Source of the DNA: Curtobacterium sp. MCBA15_009
GTDB lineage: Bacteria > Actinomycetota > Actinomycetes > Actinomycetales > Microbacteriaceae
Assembly (NCBI RefSeq): GCF_001864895.1
Contig: NZ_MJGO01000039.1
Span: 187,567-251,566 of the forward strand
Length of the DNA: 64,000 nt
Reading direction: 5' to 3'
Shown: piece after piece, positions 32,650-42,345 of the stretch
How positions within the stretch are numbered: position 1 is the first letter of the stretch
How the letters are laid out: every line of letters begins with the position of its first letter
Position numbers and translations under genes: made by a program
The notes under the pieces: generated by a model
The model's database searches: none
The model's input: only the letters and a program-made list of their open reading frames with translations
Told to the model about the DNA's origin: nothing

Positions 32650-34602
32650 ATGTCCACTCCGACCCAGACCGACCACCGCGAGGACGACGGCGCGACCTTC
32701 CCGCCGCCGCCCGAGTTCGTCGCCGACGCGGTGGCGAATGCGGACCTGCACGAGGCCGCCGCCGCCGACCGCGAGGCGTTCTGGGCGGAGCAGTCCCGCA
32801 CGCTCCTCGACTGGCGGACCCCGTTCACGCAGACCCTCGACTGGTCCGGCGCCCCGTTCGCGAAGTGGTTCGCCGACGGCGCGCTCAACGTCGCCGAAAA
32901 CTGTCTCGACCGGCACGTGCGCGCCGGCAACGGGGACCGGGTCGCGATCCACTTCGAGGGCGCCCCCGGCGACACCCGCCGGATCACGTACGCCGAGCTC
33001 ACCGCCGAGGTGCAGCGCGCCGCGAACATGCTCACCGACCTCGGCGTCGGCCAGGGCGACCGCGTCGTCGTGTACCTGCCGCTCATCCCCGAGGCGGTCG
33101 TCACGATGCTCGCCGTCGCCCGCATCGGCGCCGTGCACTCCGTCGTGTTCGGCGGGTTCAGCGCGGAGAGCCTGCGCGCCCGCATCGAGGACGCCGGCGC
33201 GAAGCTCGTGGTCACGGCTGACGGCGGCTGGCGCCGTGGGGCGGTGTCCGCGCTCAAGCCCGCCGTCGACGAGGCGCTCGAGGGCGACGGCACCGACAGT
33301 GTCGAGCACGTCCTGGTGGTCAAGCGCGGCGGCAACGAGATCGCCTGGAACGACCGCGACCTCTGGTGGCACGACGAGGTCGCGAAGGCCGCCCCGGAGC
33401 ACACGCCCGAGGCCTTCCCCGCCGAGACCCCGCTCTTCATCCTGTACACCTCGGGCACGACCGGGAAGCCGAAGGGCATCGTGCACACCTCCGGCGGGTA
33501 CCTGACGCAGGCGGCCTACACGCACAAGAACGTGTTCGACATGCACCCGGAGAAGGACGTCTACTGGTGCACGGCCGACATCGGTTGGATCACCGGGCAC
33601 TCCTACGTCGTCTACGGACCCCTCGCGAACGGCGTGACGCAGGTGCTCTACGAGGGCACGCCCGACGAGCCGAAGCCCGGCCGCTGGTGGGACATCGTCG
33701 ACTCGTACGGCGTCACCGTCCTGTACACCGCCCCGACCGCGGTCCGTGCGGCGATGAAGGCCGGTCGCGAGATCCCCGAGGCCCGCAGCCTCGAGACCCT
33801 GCGCCTGCTCGGCAGCGTCGGCGAGCCGATCAACCCCGAGGCCTGGAACTGGTACCGCCAGGTGATCGGCCACGACCGCACCCCGATCGTCGACACGTGG
33901 TGGCAGACCGAGACCGGCGCGATCATGATCTCCGCCCTGCCCGGCGTCACGAAGCTCAAGCCCGGCGCCGCGCAGACGCCGCTGCCCGGCATCGTCGCGG
34001 AGATCGTCGACGACGACGGCAACCGCGCCGACCCCGGCGAGAGCGGCTACCTCACCATCACCGAACCGTGGCCGTCGATGGCCCGCGGCATCTGGGGTGA
34101 CCCCGACCGCTTCGTCGAGACCTACTGGTCGCGGTTCCCCGGCCGCTACTTCGCCGGCGACGGCGCGCGGCTCGACGGCCAGGGCGACATCTGGATCCAG
34201 GGCCGCGTCGACGACGTCATGAACGTGTCGGGACACCGTCTGTCGACGGCCGAGATCGAGTCCGCGCTGGTCGGGCACGAGGGCGTCGCCGAGGCCGCGG
34301 TCGTCGGTGCCGCCGACGAGACCACCGGACAGGCGGTCGTCGCGTACGTCATCCTGACCGCCGAGGCCGCCGCCGACGTCGACCGCGAGTCCGCCGCGAC
34401 CGAGCTCCGGAACTGGGTGGGCAAGCGCATCGGTGCGATCGCCAAGCCCCGCCAGGTGGTCATCGTGCCGGAGCTGCCGAAGACGCGCTCCGGCAAGATC
34501 ATGCGACGCCTGCTGCGCGACGCGGCCGAGGGCCGCCGCATCGGCGACACGACCACGCTGGCCGACCCGACGATCATGGCGACCATCGCGGAACTCATGT
34601 AG
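32650..34602 (+). CDS. acsA: Acetyl-CoA synthetase (AMP-forming)
   Basis: 650 aa, ATG after AAAGGACATCG. Activates acetate to acetyl-AMP and then acetyl-CoA. Motifs: YTSGTTGKPKG (about 265-275), WWQTETGAIMIS (about 417), YFAGDGARLD, GRVDDVMNVSGHR and the C-terminal acetylation/hinge lysine in RSGKIMRR (about residue 615). Length and motif order are standard. A strong terminator follows. Lys acetylation control is known for the family, not seen here. Confidence 0.97.
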   Translation: MSTPTQTDHREDDGATFPPPPEFVADAVANADLHEAAAADREAFWAEQSRTLLDWRTPFTQTLDWSGAPFAKWFADGALNVAENCLDRHVRAGNGDRVAIHFEGAPGDTRRITYAELTAEVQRAANMLTDLGVGQGDRVVVYLPLIPEAVVTMLAVARIGAVHSVVFGGFSAESLRARIEDAGAKLVVTADGGWRRGAVSALKPAVDEALEGDGTDSVEHVLVVKRGGNEIAWNDRDLWWHDEVAKAAPEHTPEAFPAETPLFILYTSGTTGKPKGIVHTSGGYLTQAAYTHKNVFDMHPEKDVYWCTADIGWITGHSYVVYGPLANGVTQVLYEGTPDEPKPGRWWDIVDSYGVTVLYTAPTAVRAAMKAGREIPEARSLETLRLLGSVGEPINPEAWNWYRQVIGHDRTPIVDTWWQTETGAIMISALPGVTKLKPGAAQTPLPGIVAEIVDDDGNRADPGESGYLTITEPWPSMARGIWGDPDRFVETYWSRFPGRYFAGDGARLDGQGDIWIQGRVDDVMNVSGHRLSTAEIESALVGHEGVAEAAVVGAADETTGQAVVAYVILTAEAAADVDRESAATELRNWVGKRIGAIAKPRQVVIVPELPKTRSGKIMRRLLRDAAEGRRIGDTTTLADPTIMATIAELM

Positions 34603-34614
34603 TCCCGGGAACGC

Positions 34615-34655
34615 GAGCAGGGCCTCCCGTCCGTCTCGGACTGGAGGCCCTGCTC
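34615..34655. terminator. Bidirectional terminator between acsA and ridA-like gene
   Basis: Perfect 13-bp stem GAGCAGGGCCTCC / GGAGGCCCTGCTC with a 15-nt loop, between convergent genes. No strong T-tract, but stem stability is high. Confidence 0.8.
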
Positions 34656-34680
34656 ACGTCGGTCGCGCCGGTCGCCGCCG

Positions 34681-35142
34681 TCAGGCGGTCAGCTCCACCA
34701 CCAGCTCGACCTCGACCGGCGCGTCCAGCGGCAGCACCGCAACGCCCACCGCGCTGCGCGCGTGGACGCCGGCGTCACCGAAGACCTCGCCGACCAGGGT
34801 GGAGGCACCGTTCGCGACCCCGGGCTGGCCCGTGAAGGACGGCTCCGACGCGACGAACACGGTGACCTTGACGACCCGGGCGACGCGGTCGAGCGATCCG
34901 GCGACCGACTCGACGGCGGCCAGCGCGTTGAGCGCGGCCACGCGGGCCTGCGCAGTGGCGGTCTCGGCATCGACCGACGCCCCGACCTTGCCGGTGACGG
35001 GCAGTGCGCCGTCGACGAACGGCAGCTGCCCGGCCGTGTAGACGTACTGGCCGGTGACGACCGCGGGGACGTAGGCGGCGACGGGGGCGGCGACCGGCGG
35101 GAGCGTCAGCCCCAGCTCGGTCAGTCGGTCCGCGACGCTCAC
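34681..35142 (-). CDS. RidA family protein
   Basis: 153 aa, GTG start overlapping the DUF4177 gene (GTGA). Family pattern: YVYTAGQLPFVDG, the helix with NALAAVESVAGSLDRV, and the end ARSAVGVAVLPLDAPVEVE with the Arg that binds the carboxylate in enamine deaminases. This is the slightly longer actinobacterial RidA group. It probably removes reactive enamine/imine intermediates. Confidence 0.92.
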   Translation of the reverse strand: MSVADRLTELGLTLPPVAAPVAAYVPAVVTGQYVYTAGQLPFVDGALPVTGKVGASVDAETATAQARVAALNALAAVESVAGSLDRVARVVKVTVFVASEPSFTGQPGVANGASTLVGEVFGDAGVHARSAVGVAVLPLDAPVEVELVVELTA

Positions 35143-35297
35143 GCGTCGGCCTTCGGGCGCTTCAGGTAGGCGACGAGACCGCCTTCGGGCCCGGTGACGA
35201 CCTGGACCAGCTCCCAGCCCTCGTCCCCGTAGTTGTTGAGGATCGCGGTGGTGGTGTGGATCATCAGCGGCGTGGTGAAGTACTCCCAGCGAGTCAT
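35139..35297 (-). CDS. DUF4177-type small protein
   Basis: 52 aa, ATG start. Reads MTRWEYFTTPLMIHTTTAI, then LNNYGDEGWELVQVVTGPEG and a short basic end: the WEY...N-x2-G-x-EGWELV pattern is that of DUF4177 proteins, often encoded next to RidA in actinobacteria. Function unknown. Divergent from the PBP gene with 50 bp between starts, so their promoters must overlap. Confidence 0.88.
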   Translation of the reverse strand: MTRWEYFTTPLMIHTTTAILNNYGDEGWELVQVVTGPEGGLVAYLKRPKADA

Positions 35298-35347
35298 GCG
35301 GTTCCTTGCCAGCCTTTCAGTCGTGGGTGTCGTTTAGGCTGCATCCT

Positions 35348-37906
35348 ATGTCTGCCCAGAAGACGTCTGCCTCGCGGACCAAGCCCGTCTCAGCAGTCGG
35401 CGCCTTCATCGGTTTCGTCGGGTTCAGTGCCCTCGCCGGCCTGCTCGTCACGATCGGCGTCACCCCGGCCATCGCGGTCGCCGGCGTCACGACGACTTCG
35501 ACGATCGGTGTGTTCGAGTCGCTGCCGGAGTACATCGAGATCGGTGACCTGCCGCAGCGCAACGAGCTGTACGCCTACCAGGGCGGCAAGTCCGTGCACT
35601 TCGCGACCCTGTACGACCAGAACCGCGAAGAGCTGAAGTTCGACCAGATCAGCGAGCAGCTGAAGAACGCCGCCATCGACGGCGAGGACAAGCGCTTCTA
35701 CGACCACGGCGGCGTCGACATGACCTCGCTCGTCCGCGCCGGTGTCGGCAGCATCGCCGGTGGCCTCGGCGACTCGGGCGGTGGGTCGACGCTGACCATG
35801 CAGCTCGTCCGCAACATCAAGATGCAGCAGGCACTCGACCTCCCCACGAAGGAGGAGCAGGAGAAGGCCTACAAGGAGGCCGTCGAGCAGACGATCCCCC
35901 GCAAGCTCGAGGAGATGAAGCTCGCGATCGGCCTGGCGAAGAAGTACTCCAAGAAGGAGATCCTCACCGCCTACCTGAACATCGCCTACTTCGGCGACCA
36001 GACCTACGGCGTGCAGGCCGCAGCGCAGCACTACTACAACAAGAGCGCCACGGACCTGACCCCGGCCGAGGCCGCCTCGCTCATCGCGATCGTGCAGTAC
36101 CCCGAGGCCCGCAACCTGTCGACCCCGAAGAAGTACGACGCCAACGTCGCCCGCCGCAACGTCATCCTGCGGTCGATGTACGCGCAGAAGAACCTCTCCG
36201 AGGACGAGTACCGCAAGGCACGTCTCGCGAAGCCCGCCGACTACGTGCACCTGACGCAGCCGTCGCAGGGCTGCCGGGCATCCGTCGGTGACGGGTCGCA
36301 GTTCTTCTGCGACTACGCCAAGAAGGTCGTGCTCGAGATGTCGCAGCTCGGCTCGTCGCAGAAGGCCCGCGACAAGGCCTGGCGCAACGGCGGCTACAAG
36401 ATCCAGACGACGCTGAACCTCGACCTCAACGCGCAGCAGAAGCAGCTGCTCAACACGTACGACAACAAGGCCGAGACGAACTTCGCGCTCGGCGCGACGC
36501 TCAACTCGATCGAGGCTGGGTCGGGTCGCATCATCACGATGGCGCAGAACAAGGACTTCGACGAGTCGTTGAAGTCGGCGCCGACGTCCACGTCGCTGAA
36601 CTACAGCGTCGACCAGAGGTACGGCAGCTCAACGGGCTTCCAGACCGGCTCGACGTACAAGCTGTTCACGCTCCTCGACTGGGTGAAGACGGGCCACGGG
36701 CTGAACGAGACCGTGAGCGGTGCCGAGCGCACGATGTCGCCCTGGACGATCTGCGGCCAGACGGACTACACGCAGTTCGAGGTGACGAACGACGCCCCCG
36801 GTGAAGGCCACAACTGGAGCGTCCTGGGGGCGACGGCCGGGTCGATCAACGGCGCGTTCGCTTCGATGGCGCAGAAGCTCGACCTCTGCGACATCCGCGA
36901 CATCGCGAAGTCGCTCGGGGTCCACCGCGCCGACGGCAACGAACTCACCACGAACCCCTCGGCGATCCTCGGCACCAACGAGATCGCCCCGATGACGATG
37001 GCCGCCGCCTACGCCGCGGTCGCGAACAACGGCATCTACTGCAAGCCGATCGCCATCGACCAGATCACCTCGCCGTCCGGCAAGCAGCTCGGCGGGCAGC
37101 CGAAGGACTGCCAGCAGGCCGTCGACCCGGCGTTCGCGCAGGCCGCGGTCTACGCGATGAAGGGCACGATCCGGAGCGGCACGGCCGTCGGCGCGCAGAC
37201 GGCGGACGGCACCCAGATGTTCGCGAAGACCGGTACGACCAACGAAGCCGAGCAGATCTGGCTCGTCGGAGCGAGCTCCCGCGTGGCGACCGCCTACTGG
37301 CAGGGCAACACGGACGGCGGCAAGACGAACCTCCGGCACTTCAGCAACGGTGTCAACGGGACGTACGCCGGTGCGCGCGCGGACGTCTGGCGACAGGCGA
37401 TGACCCCGATCAACGCCCTCTACCCGGCCGGCGCGTTCACTGACCCGGGTCAGGGTGCGATCCGGGGCAACAGCAGCCCGGTCCCGAACGTCGCCGGCAA
37501 GAGCGCCGACGAGGCACGCTCGCTCATCTCCGGCGCCGGCTTCCGCTACGTCGACGGCGGCCAGCGCCCCGGTACCGGCCAGCCCGGCTCGGTGGAGTCC
37601 ACCTCCCCCGCCTCCGGTGCGCTCCTGTCGAGCGACTCGACCGTCACCGTCTACACGTCCGACGGCACCCAGGCGAACGTCCCCGACGTCGCCGGCGCGT
37701 CCCTCGACGGTGCGCGATCGGCCCTGGAGGACGCCGGGTTCTCGAACGTGGCCGTCTCCGACGACTACGCGAAGGGCGGGGGCAAGAAGGCCTGCCGGGT
37801 CGCTGCCGTCGACCCCGCTGCCGACGCCGCCGCAGCCAAGGACTCCACCGTGACGATCCAGCTGTTCGGCGACAAGAACGGCAAGGCACCGGAGCGCTGC
37901 AAGTGA
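35348..37906 (+). CDS. Class A penicillin-binding protein with PASTA domains
   Basis: 852 aa. One N-terminal membrane anchor (about 16-45), glycosyltransferase domain with EDKRFYDHGG (about 112) and GGSTLTMQLVRN (about 148), then transpeptidase domain with SxxK in TGSTYKLF (Ser about 434) and KTGTT (about 627). Two PASTA modules at about 710-775 and 778-850. It polymerises and crosslinks peptidoglycan. The start is the ATG giving MSAQKTSAS, with the frame open 14 codons further up. It overlaps the metallophosphoesterase by 4 bp. Confidence 0.95.
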   Translation: MSAQKTSASRTKPVSAVGAFIGFVGFSALAGLLVTIGVTPAIAVAGVTTTSTIGVFESLPEYIEIGDLPQRNELYAYQGGKSVHFATLYDQNREELKFDQISEQLKNAAIDGEDKRFYDHGGVDMTSLVRAGVGSIAGGLGDSGGGSTLTMQLVRNIKMQQALDLPTKEEQEKAYKEAVEQTIPRKLEEMKLAIGLAKKYSKKEILTAYLNIAYFGDQTYGVQAAAQHYYNKSATDLTPAEAASLIAIVQYPEARNLSTPKKYDANVARRNVILRSMYAQKNLSEDEYRKARLAKPADYVHLTQPSQGCRASVGDGSQFFCDYAKKVVLEMSQLGSSQKARDKAWRNGGYKIQTTLNLDLNAQQKQLLNTYDNKAETNFALGATLNSIEAGSGRIITMAQNKDFDESLKSAPTSTSLNYSVDQRYGSSTGFQTGSTYKLFTLLDWVKTGHGLNETVSGAERTMSPWTICGQTDYTQFEVTNDAPGEGHNWSVLGATAGSINGAFASMAQKLDLCDIRDIAKSLGVHRADGNELTTNPSAILGTNEIAPMTMAAAYAAVANNGIYCKPIAIDQITSPSGKQLGGQPKDCQQAVDPAFAQAAVYAMKGTIRSGTAVGAQTADGTQMFAKTGTTNEAEQIWLVGASSRVATAYWQGNTDGGKTNLRHFSNGVNGTYAGARADVWRQAMTPINALYPAGAFTDPGQGAIRGNSSPVPNVAGKSADEARSLISGAGFRYVDGGQRPGTGQPGSVESTSPASGALLSSDSTVTVYTSDGTQANVPDVAGASLDGARSALEDAGFSNVAVSDDYAKGGGKKACRVAAVDPAADAAAAKDSTVTIQLFGDKNGKAPERCK

Positions 37907-38859
37907 CCCGCGGTCGCACCGCGCTCGGGGTCCTCGCAGCCGGTGCGGCCGCCGGCGCCGCCTCGGCGGCGTGGGGGTCCCTGGTCGAGCGGCGACGTTT
38001 CGGGCTGCGCTGGGAGACCGTCCCGGTGCTCCCCGAGGGTTCGCGTGACGTCACCGTCCTGCACCTGTCGGACATCCACATGGCGCCGTGGCAGGCCGAC
38101 AAGCAGCAGTGGCTCCGCGACCTCAGCCTCGTCGAGCCGGACTTCATCGTGAACACCGGCGACAACCTCGGTCACCCGACCGCGAACGCCGCCGTCGAGT
38201 ACGCCCTCGAGCCCTTCCGGGGCGTCCCCGGGGCGTTCGCGTACGGGTCGAACGACTTCTACGCCCCCTCCCCCCGCAACCCGCTCCGGTACTTCTCCGG
38301 TCCGAGCCGGATGGGCCACGCTGCGGAGCCCGTCGGCCTCGATGTCGACCGGCAGACCGCGTTCTTCGAGTCGCTCGGCTGGCTCGACGTGAACGACCAC
38401 GCGCACGCGATCGAGCTCCGCGGGTCGCGGTTCGAGCTGTTCGGCACCTCGGACGCGCACCGCGACTGGGACCGCCTCGACCTGCTCCCGACGAACGTCG
38501 ACGAGATGCGGAGCGACGTCCCGTGGTCGGAGGACGAGGACGGTCCCGCCGCCGTCGCCCTCGGCATCACCCACGCGCCGTACCGTCGGGTGCTCGACGC
38601 GTTCGTGACCCAGGGTGCCGACGTCATCTTCGCCGGGCACACCCACGGCGGCCAGGTGGCGGTGCCCGGCGTCGGCGCACTCGTCACGAACTCGGACCTG
38701 CCCCGGCGCTTCGCCAGCGGCCTGCACAAGTGGGAGCACCGGAACCACTGGTCGTGGCTCGAGGTCTCGGCGGGGATCGGTACGTCGATCTACGCCCCGG
38801 TCCGCTTCGCGTGCCGCCCCGAGGCGGTCGTCGTCACGCTCACCGCACGGACCGTCTGA
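37903..38859 (+). CDS. Metallophosphoesterase
   Basis: 318 aa, GTG start within the PBP stop. An Ala-rich N-terminal helix (GVLAAGAAAGAASAAWG) could be a signal or anchor. Metal-site motifs: LHLSDIHM (D, H), VNTGDN, GSNDFY in place of GNHD, and FAGHTHGGQ. This YkuE-like form with a GSND box is common after actinobacterial PBPs. Substrate unknown; envelope-linked hydrolysis (for example of a lipid or UDP intermediate) is plausible from location. Confidence 0.88.
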   Translation: MTRGRTALGVLAAGAAAGAASAAWGSLVERRRFGLRWETVPVLPEGSRDVTVLHLSDIHMAPWQADKQQWLRDLSLVEPDFIVNTGDNLGHPTANAAVEYALEPFRGVPGAFAYGSNDFYAPSPRNPLRYFSGPSRMGHAAEPVGLDVDRQTAFFESLGWLDVNDHAHAIELRGSRFELFGTSDAHRDWDRLDLLPTNVDEMRSDVPWSEDEDGPAAVALGITHAPYRRVLDAFVTQGADVIFAGHTHGGQVAVPGVGALVTNSDLPRRFASGLHKWEHRNHWSWLEVSAGIGTSIYAPVRFACRPEAVVVTLTARTV

Positions 38860-38951
38860 GCCGACGCGCCCGGCGTGCAGCGCATGGTCGTGAGCACACC
38901 CCATCGTCGGGTAGACTTCTGGGGTTGCTCCGGTACGGAGTGATCACACCG

Positions 38952-39026
<75 letters not shown>

Positions 39027-39047
39027 ACTGTGTTGAGACAGTACGAA

Positions 39048-39079
39048 GAAGGCCCTGGTTCTCCGGAACCGGGGCCTTC
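39048..39079 (+). terminator. Terminator after tRNA-Pro
   Basis: GAAGGCCCTGGTTC and GAACCGGGGCCTTC form a 14-nt stem with one T-G pair and a TCCG tetraloop, followed by TGCTTTCC. It ends the tRNA-Pro transcript. Confidence 0.85.
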
Positions 39080-39167
39080 TGCTTTCCCCACAGCCGTGTG
39101 TCCGACGACCCACCCGGTCGGTTCCCGTCCGTCGTCGGCCGCGGCTCCGGCTACGCTCACGAACGAC

Positions 39168-40193
39168 ATGCCGAACGACCGCTCCCTCGCCCACGTCCTC
39201 GCCGAGATCGGCGCGCAGTTCCCCGAGTTCGCCGAGGACCCCGCGCTGGCCGAGAGCCTGACCGAGAACATCACGTCGATGATCGCGGACGCCCACGAGC
39301 GGTACGCCGCCGGCGCCGACGGCAGCGTCGTGAGCAACGCCTACCTCGACCCGGCGCACCTGGCGACGGGTGCCCTGCACGCTGAGCACGCGCAGCACCC
39401 GGCCGGCGCGATGCTCGCGGCCGAGATGCTCTTCGACGCGTACGTGCCGGTCTTCGTCGACGAGGTCGGCGCCGTCACCACCGCCGAGGTCATCCGCGCC
39501 ACCCGCGCCCTGCACTCGGGCATCTGGAGCCGGTTCCCCGCCGGCGCCGTCGCCTACACCGAGGCGCTGCGCCAGCGGGTCACCACGGCGCACCTCGACT
39601 CGCGGACGCAGATCGCCCGGGACCTGCACGACCGCGTGGCGCACGGGATCCTCGCCGGACTGCAACGGCTCGACCTCGTCCTGCTCACCGATCCCCCGGC
39701 GGCGGAGCGCGCAGAGCAGCTCGACGCCGCGAGCCGTCTGCTCCGGTCGGCGCTCGGCGACGTGCAGGACCTCGCCGTGAGCCTGCACGCCCGGGTCGGT
39801 GACGCGCTGCTCGACGACGCGCTGGCCCGGCACGCGAAGGACCTGTTCCGCGACGACGAACGACTGACGGTGCACTCGACCGGCACCCCGGCACGGCTGC
39901 CGGTCTGGCAGGCCGAGGAAGCCCTGACGATCCTGCTCGAGGCGCTCACGAACCGGGCGAAGCACGCGCCCGGCTCCACCGCGACGGTGGACTTCGCCTG
40001 GGGCAGGCGGGCCCTGGTGGTGACGGTGTCCGACGACGGGCCCGGGTTCGCACCGGAGGACCACGCCGACGGCCGGCTCGGTCAGCAGACGATGCGGGAG
40101 CGTGCCGCCGTCATCGGGGCGCGCTTCGACGTCGAGAGCGCTCCGGGCACGGGGACGACCGTCCGGCTGACCATCCCGAGGGGGACCCTGTGA
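39168..40193 (+). CDS. Sensor histidine kinase (HisKA_3 type), cytoplasmic
   Basis: 341 aa, no membrane segment. The N-terminal 145 residues are helical and of unknown sensing role. The phospho-acceptor His is at about 154 in ARDLHDRVAHGI; the ATPase domain shows LEALTNRAKHAPG (N box), SDDGPGFAPEDH (G1) and TMRERAAVIGARFDVESAPGTGT (split), the NarL-type kinase layout. It overlaps its response regulator by 4 bp. Signal unknown. Confidence 0.9.
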   Translation: MPNDRSLAHVLAEIGAQFPEFAEDPALAESLTENITSMIADAHERYAAGADGSVVSNAYLDPAHLATGALHAEHAQHPAGAMLAAEMLFDAYVPVFVDEVGAVTTAEVIRATRALHSGIWSRFPAGAVAYTEALRQRVTTAHLDSRTQIARDLHDRVAHGILAGLQRLDLVLLTDPPAAERAEQLDAASRLLRSALGDVQDLAVSLHARVGDALLDDALARHAKDLFRDDERLTVHSTGTPARLPVWQAEEALTILLEALTNRAKHAPGSTATVDFAWGRRALVVTVSDDGPGFAPEDHADGRLGQQTMRERAAVIGARFDVESAPGTGTTVRLTIPRGTL

Positions 40194-40807
40194 CCATCAC
40201 CCACGTCGCGATCGTCGACGACCACCGGCTCTTCCGCGAGGGCCTGGCTACCATCCTCGGCGCCGTCCCGAGCATCCGCGTCGTGTCACACGGTGAACGT
40301 CCTGCCGACGTCCTCGACTCCCCCGAGGCCGCGGCGATCGACGTGCTGCTGCTCGACGTCGAGCTCGACGGTCCCCCGGCGCGGACGACGATCGCGACCG
40401 TGCGACGCACCCGGCCGGACATCCACGTCGTCGTGCTCACCATGCACCGGGACGCCGTGCTCCGACGGACGCTCCTCGACGCGGGCGCGGTCGACTTCGT
40501 CACGAAGGACACCCCGAGCCGCGAGCTCGTCGACCGCATCGCCCGGGCTGCGCACGCCGACGCGGCGCCGGTGACGTTCCCGGTCGACCTGGTCACCGAG
40601 GCCCGTGCGGGCGCACCGCTGAGCGACCGCGAGCTCGAGGTGCTCCGCCTCGTCGCGGCCGCACGCACGAACGCCGAGATCGCCGCCGACCTGCAGCTCG
40701 CGATCGGCACGGTGAAGCGGCACGTCTACAACGTGTTCCGGAAGCTCGACGTCGGTTCGCGGGTCGCCGCCGTGGCCGCCGCGACGCGCCTCGGCCTGCT
40801 CACCTGA
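40190..40807 (+). CDS. LuxR/NarL-family response regulator
   Basis: 205 aa. Receiver domain with VDDHRLF, phospho-acceptor Asp at about 56 in LLLDVEL and Lys in FVTKDTP; C-terminal HTH LSDRELEVLRLVAAARTN, then AEIAADLQLAIGTVKRHVYN. Start overlaps the kinase gene (GTGA-type). Acts with the kinase upstream to control unknown promoters. Confidence 0.94.
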   Translation: MTITHVAIVDDHRLFREGLATILGAVPSIRVVSHGERPADVLDSPEAAAIDVLLLDVELDGPPARTTIATVRRTRPDIHVVVLTMHRDAVLRRTLLDAGAVDFVTKDTPSRELVDRIARAAHADAAPVTFPVDLVTEARAGAPLSDRELEVLRLVAAARTNAEIAADLQLAIGTVKRHVYNVFRKLDVGSRVAAVAAATRLGLLT

Positions 40808-40938
40808 GGCACCGCCGCACTCCGCGAGCAGCAGTGGTCGAGTGCGCGTCGTCGACCCGACCACTCCTGCTCACGAAGTTAACGAGACCGCGTGGACAGG
40901 ACCGCGTGGACGAGACCGCGTGTGCGGGACCGCGCTGA

Positions 40939-41982
40939 CTAGACCGCCGCGGCCGCGCCGGCGGGCACGAGGCGCCCCTCGCCGTGCAGGCGCGCCACGA
41001 CGTCGAGCGCCTGGTGGCGGTACCGGGCCTGTGCCGCACCGGGCGACACGATCACGCCGTTCGCCCCGGTCGACGCCACCAGTGCGTTGATCTTCTCCGC
41101 GACCTGCTCGGCGTTCCCGTAGGCCTGACGCTCGGTGCGGGCGGCGATGAACCGACGCTCGAGGTCGGTGAACTCGTACGCACGCGCCTCGTCCATCGAG
41201 ACCGGTTCGGGCTTCCGGCCGGAGCGCATCCGGATGAAGGAGATCATGCCGGGAGCGCTCTGCTCGTCCACGACGGCGGGGTCCTCGTCGGTGACGACCT
41301 GCACGCCGATCAGCGCGTTCGGCGTCTGCCGGAAGCGCGACGGCCGGAACGAGTCGCGGTACAGGGCGAGCGCCGCCTCGGTGTTGTCCGAGGCGAAGTG
41401 GTGCGCGAAGGCGAACGAGACGCCGAGCGCACCCGCGACCTGGGCGCTGTAGCCGGAGGACCCGAGCAGCCAGAACTCCGGCACGTCGCCGTAGCCCGGC
41501 ACGGCGCGGATGCCCGCGAGCGGGTTGCCCTCGTCCATCCCGGTGAAGAACCCGATGAGGTCGGCGAGCCGCTCCGGGAAGTCGTCGACGTCCAGGCGGT
41601 CGGTGCGGCGGAGCGCCATCGCCGTCGCCCCGTCGGTGCCGGGCGCACGCCCGAGGCCGAGGTCGACCCGGTCGCCGTACAGCGCACGGAGGGTGCCGAA
41701 CTGCTCGGCGACGACGAGCGGCGCGTGGTTCGGCAGCATCACGCCGCCGGAGCCGATGCGGATGGTCGAGGTGGCCGCACCGACGGCGCTGAGCAGCACG
41801 GCGGGAGCCGACGACGTGATGCCGGGCATGCCGTGGTGCTCGGCGACCCAGAAGCGCTCGTAGCCGAGCTGCTCGGCGTGGACGGCCATGTCGATCGAGC
41901 CCTGCAGGGCCTCGGTGTTGGACTGGCCGTACTCACGGGTGGCGAGGTCCAGGACGGACAGGTGCAGGGTGTCGTCGGTCAT
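40939..41982 (-). CDS. LLM class flavin-dependent oxidoreductase
   Basis: 347 aa from the ATG of [17 protein letters not shown]. It belongs to the bacterial-luciferase-like MsnO8 group: [44 protein letters not shown] and [13 protein letters not shown] are typical. It uses FMNH2 or F420 to oxidise or reduce an unknown substrate. The frame is open upstream, but the family start is this ATG. Confidence 0.92.
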   Translation of the reverse strand: MTDDTLHLSVLDLATREYGQSNTEALQGSIDMAVHAEQLGYERFWVAEHHGMPGITSSAPAVLLSAVGAATSTIRIGSGGVMLPNHAPLVVAEQFGTLRALYGDRVDLGLGRAPGTDGATAMALRRTDRLDVDDFPERLADLIGFFTGMDEGNPLAGIRAVPGYGDVPEFWLLGSSGYSAQVAGALGVSFAFAHHFASDNTEAALALYRDSFRPSRFRQTPNALIGVQVVTDEDPAVVDEQSAPGMISFIRMRSGRKPEPVSMDEARAYEFTDLERRFIAARTERQAYGNAEQVAEKINALVASTGANGVIVSPGAAQARYRHQALDVVARLHGEGRLVPAGAAAAV

Positions 41983-42345
41983 GTGTGCACCAACGCCCGC
42001 CGTCCTGCGCGCATTCCACCGGAGACCGGTCACGACGTGCCGTCGCCTGGTCGGCGGGCGGTCGCCGGGCGTCACCCGGCGATCGCGGGGGCGACGGTTC
42101 GCGACTACTCGGCGGAGCTGCGTGGCGCGCCCTGGAACCGCGTCGCGGCGGCCGGGAGGCGCGGGGCGGGGCCGTGCCGCGCCTCCCGGCCGGCGTCCGG
42201 TCACGTCTCGGGCGCGCACCGGTCACGACGTGCCGTGCGCACCTCGCGGACCGGTCACGTCCGGTGGCCCGACGGGCGCACCGACGACGGAACGTGACCG
42301 CTCGGCGGACCCGAGCGGGGTGTCGTGACCGGCGGACCCGAGCGG
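41983..42345. repeat. Intergenic repeat patch between LLM gene and tdk
   Basis: 363 bp without a coding frame of credible character. It contains two exact 19-bp copies of ACCGGTCACGACGTGCCGT (42025-42043 and 42218-42236), a further ACCGGTCACGT (42250), two copies of GGCGGACCCGAGCGG at 42304 and about 42331 next to the tdk stop, and a 16-bp perfect inverted repeat (42149-42164 / 42177-42192). It looks like a REP-type or repeatedly duplicated spacer. Confidence 0.75.
42149..42192. terminator. 16-bp perfect hairpin with GCGCCTCCCG core
   Basis: CGGCCGGGAGGCGCGG pairs with its exact complement around a 12-nt GC-rich loop. The same CGCGCCTCCCG core forms the hairpin at 55171-55218. No T-tract, so it may be a REP-like element rather than a classical terminator. 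Confidence 0.5.
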
